Assembly (NCBI GenBank): GCA_026991005.1
Contig: JALXCH010000652.1
Coordinates: 1-9,889 of the forward strand
Length of the DNA: 9,889 nucleotides
DNA from: Calditrichia bacterium
GTDB taxonomy: Bacteria; Calditrichota; Calditrichia; RBG-13-44-9
Reading direction: 5' to 3'
Of this stretch, positions 6,048 to 9,889 are shown piece by piece (the stretch's first letter is position 1; the number at the start of each line of letters is the position of its first letter). A model generated the notes under the pieces. The model was not told where the DNA came from and made no database searches. It saw only the letters and a program-made list of their open reading frames with translations. Both the position numbers and the translations under genes were made by a program.

Positions 6048-6599
6048 ATGAAGAAATCATTGAGCATTATCCTGGCACTTACGGTGATGGTTTTCTTTGC
6101 ACTGGATATGGCTGGTTTCGCCAAAACACCGCAATACATTGGTGTAAAGAAGTGCAAAATGTGCCACAATTCTAAACGGAGTGGTGCCCAGTACAAAATT
6201 TGGGAAGGAACACCTCATGCCAAGGCTTATGAAACACTGGGAACCGAGGAAGCCAAAGCTGTTGCCAAAAAAATGGGGATTGATGATCCTCAGAAAAGCG
6301 ACAAATGTCTGGTATGCCATGTGACCGGATACGGAAAGGACAAATCCATGTTTGCTTCTTCTTTTAAAATGGAAGAAGGCGTGGGTTGCGAAGCCTGCCA
6401 TGGTCCGGGGAGCGAGTATAAGTCCATGAAGGTAATGAAGGGAATTTACAAAGGTGAACTGAAAGCAGAAGATTATGGTTTGCTGATGCCGGACGAAAAT
6501 CACTGCAAAACCTGCCACAACGAGAAATCGCCTACATATAAAAAATTCGATTTCAAAACCTTCTGGGAGAAAATTGCACATCCCGTTCCCAAACATTAA
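6048..6599 (+). CDS. Exported tetraheme cytochrome c, cytochrome c554-like
   Basis: The 183-residue protein starts with a signal peptide (1-25, MKKSLSIILALTVM... ending AGFA) and should act as an electron carrier outside the cytoplasmic membrane. Four CXXCH haem-attachment sites are present: CKMCH (36-40), CLVCH (87-91), CEACH (114-118) and CKTCH (153-157). The spacing, the YIGVKKCKMCHNSKRSGAQY opening and the GCEACHGPGSEY segment match the cytochrome c554/c' type of multihaem protein. His57, His152 and His178 are candidate distal haem ligands. No partner oxidoreductase or haem-lyase gene is in the window, so its donor and acceptor are unknown. It has its own promoter candidate and a strong terminator, so it is probably transcribed alone, possibly under control of the upstream ArsR-type regulator. 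Confidence 0.93.
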   Translation: MKKSLSIILALTVMVFFALDMAGFAKTPQYIGVKKCKMCHNSKRSGAQYKIWEGTPHAKAYETLGTEEAKAVAKKMGIDDPQKSDKCLVCHVTGYGKDKSMFASSFKMEEGVGCEACHGPGSEYKSMKVMKGIYKGELKAEDYGLLMPDENHCKTCHNEKSPTYKKFDFKTFWEKIAHPVPKH

Positions 6600-6616
6600 A
6601 ATATTTTGATTTTCGG

Positions 6617-6648
6617 AAAAAAGGGCTTATCTTAATAAGCCCTTTTTT
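6617..6648 (+). terminator. Intrinsic terminator after the cytochrome gene
   Basis: GGGCTTAT (6623-6630) and ATAAGCCC (6635-6642) are perfect inverted repeats with a four-base CTTA loop, preceded by six A and followed by six T. Only 18 bases separate the T-run from the ribosome binding site of the next gene. Confidence 0.9.
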
Positions 6649-6666
6649 CATATATGCATCAATCTC

Positions 6667-6672
6667 GGAGGT
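6667..6672 (+). promoter_or_regulatory. Ribosome binding site supporting a TTG start for the TPR gene
   Basis: GGAGGT is followed after four bases by TTG at 6677. No in-frame ATG is nearby with a comparable site; the next in-frame Met is residue 39 and would remove most of the N-terminal domain. The TTG is therefore the best start. Confidence 0.75.
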
Positions 6673-6676
6673 ATCT

Positions 6677-7822
6677 TTGGAAGATTTCGGACTGCATGAT
6701 AAACTGGAAATTGACGGTCGGGAGTTTCATATTCATACCGGTACCCTTACCGAACATCGCAAAATTATCTCCGAAGTATTCGAACAGGGAATGTTTCTGG
6801 TTTCCCACGAATATTCCATCGAACTTCGTAGCGAAACCCGCCAGATTAATTACAAATTTTTAAACGAAATCACTCGCAAATTTCATGATTCGGTAATCGA
6901 AGAACTGAAGGCTCTGTATCACATTGAAGAGAAATTGGACAAATTTAAACATCCCATTTCCCGCTACCATCTGGGAACACTTTTCCTGAAACGGAATCTG
7001 TACCCCGAAGCCATCAAACAATTTACCAAGGCGATTGAGCAGGATCCCGAGTATGTTCGGGCATACATCGGATTAGGCGTGTCGTACCTGAAATCGCGCC
7101 TTTACGACAAGGCGTTAAAGGTCTTTGAAAAAGCTCTGACACTGGGCGAGAAATTCCCGGATTTAATTAATTACACGGGATTAACCTATCTGTTTTTGGG
7201 GGAATATCACCGGGCCACCACTCTTTTCAAAGAAGCCATCAATATTAATCCCAATTATTATGAATGCCAGTTTAATATGGGGGTGGCGCTGTACAAATCT
7301 GCGCTGGAGGGGGTGAAAGATCCCAAAGCGGTGGCAGTGCCTGCCCGGGTCATTATTTACTTAAAACAGGTACGCGACCTGGAGCGATATCAGGATTCCC
7401 ACTGGCAAAAGGAATTCAATCAGCTGCTGGATTTGCTCAAGGATAATAATCACGATGTCATCATTCCCGAAATTGAAAATTTTCAGTTAAAGCTGGTCGA
7501 TTTCTCCTCGGAAAAAGATAAGATTTATGAGTTCTATTTGCGGTTTCTTTTTGGTGGGGAGGAATTTACTCCAGAAACCATTCAGAAATACGAACCGTAT
7601 TTCCATGCCAAAAGCGGAAGCACTCAAAAATATCCCGATTACTGGAACGATCTGGGTGTGTTTCACCTCATCAAAAGTCGCAGCCTGTATTTACGGGCAT
7701 TGGCCGAGTTTGAGAAAGCCATCGAACTTTCTCCAAATTTCAAAGAAGCGAAACGCTACCGGGACATGATTAAAAGCAATGAAAAAGGGTTCATGATTTT
7801 ATTACGGGCAATATTGAAGTAA
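6677..7822 (+). CDS. TPR-repeat protein with an uncharacterised N-terminal domain
   Basis: The 381-residue soluble protein has no signal peptide or long membrane segment. Residues 1-90 form a region I do not recognise: KLEIDGREFHIHTGTLTEHR suggests beta strands, then a helical stretch with ITRKFHDSVIEELKALYHIE. Three consecutive tetratricopeptide repeats follow (about 94-124, 126-157, 161-192), with recognisable YHLGTLFLKRNLYPEAIKQF and YIGLGVSYLKS patterns. A middle helical region (about 200-310) is rich in charged and aromatic residues. A last isolated TPR-like unit (about 320-353, WNDLGVFHL...ALAEFEKAIELSP) ends the protein. TPRs are protein-binding scaffolds; no enzyme motif is visible. 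The gene begins just after the cytochrome terminator with no room for a separate promoter, and ends 179 bases before the response regulator gene. A role as an adaptor for that regulator is possible but unsupported. Confidence 0.85.
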   Translation: MEDFGLHDKLEIDGREFHIHTGTLTEHRKIISEVFEQGMFLVSHEYSIELRSETRQINYKFLNEITRKFHDSVIEELKALYHIEEKLDKFKHPISRYHLGTLFLKRNLYPEAIKQFTKAIEQDPEYVRAYIGLGVSYLKSRLYDKALKVFEKALTLGEKFPDLINYTGLTYLFLGEYHRATTLFKEAININPNYYECQFNMGVALYKSALEGVKDPKAVAVPARVIIYLKQVRDLERYQDSHWQKEFNQLLDLLKDNNHDVIIPEIENFQLKLVDFSSEKDKIYEFYLRFLFGGEEFTPETIQKYEPYFHAKSGSTQKYPDYWNDLGVFHLIKSRSLYLRALAEFEKAIELSPNFKEAKRYRDMIKSNEKGFMILLRAILK

Positions 7823-8001
7823 ATGTTGAAGGATAACCATCTGGACATGATACAGGCAGGTTCGTGGTCTCCGGTAAAAATGTGGGAAATTGTGTGAAAT
7901 TGAATCTGACAATGAGTTCGAATTTTTATTCTTGAATGAAAATTAAGTTTATCCTTAAAAATTCAGGTTGAAGGTTTATTGACCGAGCAGGCCGATTGTT
8001 G
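7823..8001. other. Spacer upstream of the response regulator gene
   Basis: No gene is seen. TTGAAT (7932-7937) and TAAAAA (7956-7961) at 18 bases form a weak sigma-70-like pair. I looked for the GG-N10-GC pattern of sigma-54 promoters and did not find a convincing one, so autoregulation through sigma-54 is not supported. Confidence 0.3.
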
Positions 8002-9336
8002 ATGAATCCCATTTTAATTGTAGATAATGAAGAGAAATTTTGTCGGGTAGTTAAAGCTGCCCTGGAGTTGGAGCAGCTGCCCTCGGAATATGTGCTATCC
8101 GGTGAAGAAGCCCTGCGCTGGCTGGAAAAAAATCAGGCGGAGATTTTGCTCACCGATTTACGCATGGGCGGAATGGATGGGTTGCAACTGCTTCGGGAGG
8201 TGAAATCCCGGTATCCCGAGGTGGAAGTGATTATCATGACCGCCTTTGCTACCCAGAAAACGGCGGTGGAGGCGCTAAAAGAAGGGGCATTCGATTACCT
8301 GATTAAACCGTTTGAGATGGACGAACTGATTTTGCGGATTCGTCGCATAATCGAACAAAAGCGCATTCTGGAAGAGAATCGTTCTCTGAAAGCTGCTCCC
8401 GAGCAACCCATCCTGTTCGAACGTATTGTAGGCCGCAGCGAGAAGATGCGCAAGGTGTACCAGCTCATTCGCAAAGCGGCCGAAAAAGATGCTACGGTAC
8501 TTATCCTGGGAGAAAGCGGTACCGGTAAGGAACTGGTTGCCGAAACCATTCACCAGCAGAGCAAACGGAAGAATCACCCTTTTGTCGCCATCAATTGTGC
8601 TGCTTTACCCGATAATTTGCTGGAAAGCGAACTGTTCGGATATGAAAAAGGCGCCTTTACCGGGGCGACCCAGCGCAAGATTGGTAAATTTGAATCCGCG
8701 GGATATGGCACAATTTTTCTGGATGAAATAGGGGACATGAGTCTGGCGCTGCAATCGAAACTGCTCCGGGTACTGCAGAACAGGGAATTGTACCGATTGG
8801 GCGGTAACGAACGTATCCGGGTGCATGCCCGGGTCATCGCCGCTACCAATCGAAATCTGGAGGAAATGGTACAGGAGGGAAGTTTCCGACAGGATCTCTT
8901 TTACCGGCTCAATGTGTTTCCCATTGTCATTCCGCCGCTGCGGGAGCGCAAAGAGGACATTCCCGAGTTGGTAAACCATTTTCTTAAAGAAACAGAAGTG
9001 GTGGGAATTGATCGGGAAGCTTTGCGCCGCTTGATGGAATACGACTGGCCGGGGAATGTGCGAGAACTTCAGAATGTAATTGAACGTGCCTCCATCCTGG
9101 CCGATTCGGTCATCCGGGTAGAGGATTTACCTCCGCTGCATATTCAGGCCGTACCGGAATATGATTTTCGTATTCCGGATGAGGGGTTTCAACTGGATGA
9201 GTTCGAGAAATATCTCATTCTGCAAGCGCTGGAACGCTCGGGGGGAAATAAGACCCACGCTGCCCAATTATTGGGGATCACCCGCCGTCGCCTTTATTCC
9301 CTGATGGAACGGTTTGGAATAAAGCACAATAATTAA
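8002..9336 (+). CDS. NtrC-family sigma-54-dependent response regulator
   Basis: The 444-residue two-component regulator activates sigma-54 RNA polymerase by ATP hydrolysis. The receiver domain (1-120) has phosphoacceptor Asp52 (TDLRM), Thr80 and Lys102 (KPF). The acidic pocket reads VDNE, with Asn9 where most receivers have a second Asp. The AAA+ domain (about 140-378) has Walker A GESGTGKE (170-177), the sigma-54 contact loop GAFTGA (217-222), Walker B GTIFLDEIGD (236-245) and arginine residues in RQDLFYRLN (296-304). A Fis-type helix-turn-helix (about 400-440) includes NKTHAAQLLGITRRRLYSLM. All parts are complete. Two TTG codons lie just upstream in frame, but ATG at 8002 gives the usual NPILIVD opening. 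No histidine kinase is next to it; downstream is repeat DNA. Its signal and targets cannot be inferred. Confidence 0.96.
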   Translation: MNPILIVDNEEKFCRVVKAALELEQLPSEYVLSGEEALRWLEKNQAEILLTDLRMGGMDGLQLLREVKSRYPEVEVIIMTAFATQKTAVEALKEGAFDYLIKPFEMDELILRIRRIIEQKRILEENRSLKAAPEQPILFERIVGRSEKMRKVYQLIRKAAEKDATVLILGESGTGKELVAETIHQQSKRKNHPFVAINCAALPDNLLESELFGYEKGAFTGATQRKIGKFESAGYGTIFLDEIGDMSLALQSKLLRVLQNRELYRLGGNERIRVHARVIAATNRNLEEMVQEGSFRQDLFYRLNVFPIVIPPLRERKEDIPELVNHFLKETEVVGIDREALRRLMEYDWPGNVRELQNVIERASILADSVIRVEDLPPLHIQAVPEYDFRIPDEGFQLDEFEKYLILQALERSGGNKTHAAQLLGITRRRLYSLMERFGIKHNN

Positions 9337-9340
9337 TCTC

Positions 9341-9396
9341 AAATTCCAAATTCCAAATTCCAAATCCCAAATTCCAAATTCCAAATCCCAAATTCC
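9341..9396 (+). repeat. Tandem heptamer array, eight AAATTCC/AAATCCC units
   Basis: Eight contiguous 7-base units begin four bases after the stop codon of the response regulator. The order is T,T,T,C,T,T,C,T at the fifth position (AAATTCC or AAATCCC), so units 2-4 and 5-7 form a 21-base higher-order repeat. Apart from that one variable base there are no mismatches or gaps. Confidence 0.95.
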
Positions 9397-9437
9397 AATA
9401 AACAATTATTTCTGATTCGCGTCCCTTCGGGTGATTC

Positions 9438-9564
9438 GTGGGCAAATTTCTTCTTTTTCTAAATTCTTTCGGCTAAATTTATCTTCTTCATCAGAAGGAG
9501 ATTCTTCACCCTCGCCTGCGGCGCGGGTTTCAGAATGACAGAACCCCCGCCCCCTGTCATTCTG
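9438..9564 (+). repeat. 127-bp identical direct repeat, copy 1
   Basis: The block begins GTGGGCAAATTTC and ends CTGTCATTCTG. It is identical by eye to 9763-9889. It contains a small hairpin (CTTCT 9483-9487 with AGAAG 9493-9497) and the first half of the inverted module pair at 9498-9593. Confidence 0.95.
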
Positions 9565-9593
9565 AGCGCAGCGTCAGCGGAGCGAAGAATCTC
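9498..9593. repeat. Head-to-head inverted pair of CATTCTG...GAAGAATCTC modules
   Basis: GAGATTCTTC (9498-9507) is the exact reverse complement of GAAGAATCTC (9584-9593). Inside it, CAGAATGACAG (9531-9541) is the reverse complement of CTGTCATTCTG (9554-9564), separated by a 12-base C-rich centre. The two modules share their ends but have different GC-rich middles (23 and 19 bases). The same outline recurs in the second repeat unit up to the window end. Confidence 0.88.
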
Positions 9594-9634
9594 TGGCGCA
9601 TAGCATGGGATTCTTCCATTATACATTAAACGAT

Positions 9635-9652
9635 ACGCCTCAGGAGAGGCGT
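9635..9652. repeat. Short perfect hairpin within the repeat region
   Basis: ACGCCTC (9635-9641) and GAGGCGT (9646-9652) pair perfectly around AGGA. The sequence is followed by GCTACAAAA and has no T-run, so it is not an ordinary terminator in either direction. It may be another small interspersed repeat module. Confidence 0.55.
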
Positions 9653-9665
9653 GCTACAAAAGCGC

Positions 9666-9721
9666 AAATTCCAGATCACAAAAAGCAAATCTCAAAATCC
9701 CAATTCCGAATGCCAATTTCC
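9666..9721 (+). repeat. Decayed heptamer array of the second repeat unit
   Basis: Units related to AAATTCC are still visible in the same 7-base register as the intact array 325 bases upstream: AAATTCC (9666-9672), AAATCTC (9687-9693), CAATTCC (9701-9707) and GAATGCC (9708-9714). The units at 9673-9686 have diverged beyond recognition. Confidence 0.6.
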
Positions 9722-9762
9722 AATAACCAATTATTTTTAATTCGTGTCCATTCGCGTGATTG

Positions 9763-9889
9763 GTGGGCAAATTTCTTCTTTTTCTAAATTCTTTCGGCTA
9801 AATTTATCTTCTTCATCAGAAGGAGATTCTTCACCCTCGCCTGCGGCGCGGGTTTCAGAATGACAGAACCCCCGCCCCCTGTCATTCTG
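9763..9889 (+). repeat. 127-bp identical direct repeat, copy 2, running into the window edge
   Basis: The sequence is identical to 9438-9564. Because the match continues to the last base of the window, the true length of the repeat is unknown and longer than what is visible here. Confidence 0.95.

Larger units (their letters stand above)
9341..9889 (+). repeat. Two tandem 325-bp repeat units, the second cut by the window end
   Basis: Every aligned position between the two units has the same offset of 325 bases, with no insertion or deletion: unit 1 is 9341-9665 and unit 2 starts at 9666. The heptamer array of unit 1 corresponds in register to a decayed array at 9666-9717. The middle segment (9398-9437 against 9723-9762) differs at 7 of 40 bases. 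From 9438 and 9763 onward, 127 bases are identical until the window ends. No open frame in the region resembles a protein, and no transposase or target-site duplication is visible. Confidence 0.9.

Noticed and set aside
6057..6596. Open frame of 179 codons opposite the cytochrome gene
   Set aside because: The plus strand carries four CXXCH motifs, a signal peptide and a strong ribosome binding site; the antisense frame has none of these.
7823..8001. Sigma-54 promoter ahead of the response regulator
   Set aside because: The best GG...GC candidate near 7842 has the wrong spacing (11 rather than 10 bases) and lacks the remaining consensus.
9605..9787. 60-codon open frame in the repeat region
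   Set aside because: It is made of repeat segments (heptamer remnants and the direct repeat) and has no ribosome binding site or protein-like pattern.
9341..9889. CRISPR array
   Set aside because: The repeats are either 7 bases in contiguous tandem or 325 bases long, with no regular 25-40-base repeats separated by unique spacers, and no cas gene is nearby.
9341..9889. Insertion sequence or transposon
   Set aside because: No transposase frame, no terminal target-site duplication and no defined element ends are visible; only repeat modules can be supported.

Overview
The window looks like a chromosomal segment from a free-living, probably anaerobic or respiring Gram-negative-type bacterium. 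The evidence is two exported lipoproteins, a periplasmic-type tetraheme cytochrome c, a sigma-54 activator and moderate GC content with strong AGGAGG-type ribosome binding sites. The gene style (long Rel next to GreA, a double-PspC membrane protein, TPR proteins) and the AAATTCC / CATTCTGAGCG / GAAGAATCT interspersed repeats resemble members of the FCB assemblage such as Calditrichota. That placement is an inference from pattern memory, not a search result. No phage, transposase, CRISPR or RNA gene was seen.

Layout. Bases 1-88 may hold the 3' end of an unidentified gene. A hairpin terminator at 143-170 follows a minus-strand FKBP-type peptidyl-prolyl isomerase lipoprotein (196-726). A 400-base gap without a convincing gene leads to a plus-strand run: a conserved 85-residue protein of unknown function (1127-1384), a bifunctional (p)ppGpp synthetase/hydrolase Rel (1399-3630), GreA (3654-4133) and, 90 bases on, a membrane protein with a PspC domain at each end (4224-4886). 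The spacing suggests one operon ending at a bidirectional terminator (4928-4968). That terminator is shared with a convergent minus-strand gene for a YHS-domain lipoprotein with an acidic His/Met tail (4989-5366). Divergent from it is a cysteine-free ArsR-type repressor (5534-5860), with palindromes in the shared control region. Next comes a tetraheme cytochrome of the c554 type (6048-6599) with its own promoter candidate and terminator, then a TTG-started TPR protein (6677-7822) and an NtrC-type sigma-54 response regulator without a kinase partner in view (8002-9336).

The last 549 bases (9341-9889) are gene-free repetitive DNA. They form two in-register tandem units of 325 bp, the second cut by the window edge. 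Each unit starts with an AAATTCC heptamer array (perfect in unit 1, decayed in unit 2) and ends in a 127-bp block that is identical between the copies. Unit 1 contains a complete pair of head-to-head inverted CTGTCATTCTG...GAAGAATCTC modules; unit 2 runs off the window inside the same structure.

How the genes may work together. The Rel-GreA operon couples alarmone metabolism to a factor of the RNA polymerase secondary channel, with an uncharacterised small protein in first position. The YHS lipoprotein/ArsR/tetraheme cytochrome group looks like a small envelope metal or redox module, but its signal is unknown. Most genes here are housekeeping or known families. The least explained items are the 85-residue protein, the N-terminal domain of the TPR protein, the tailed YHS lipoprotein with its Cys-less regulator, and the modular 325-bp repeat.
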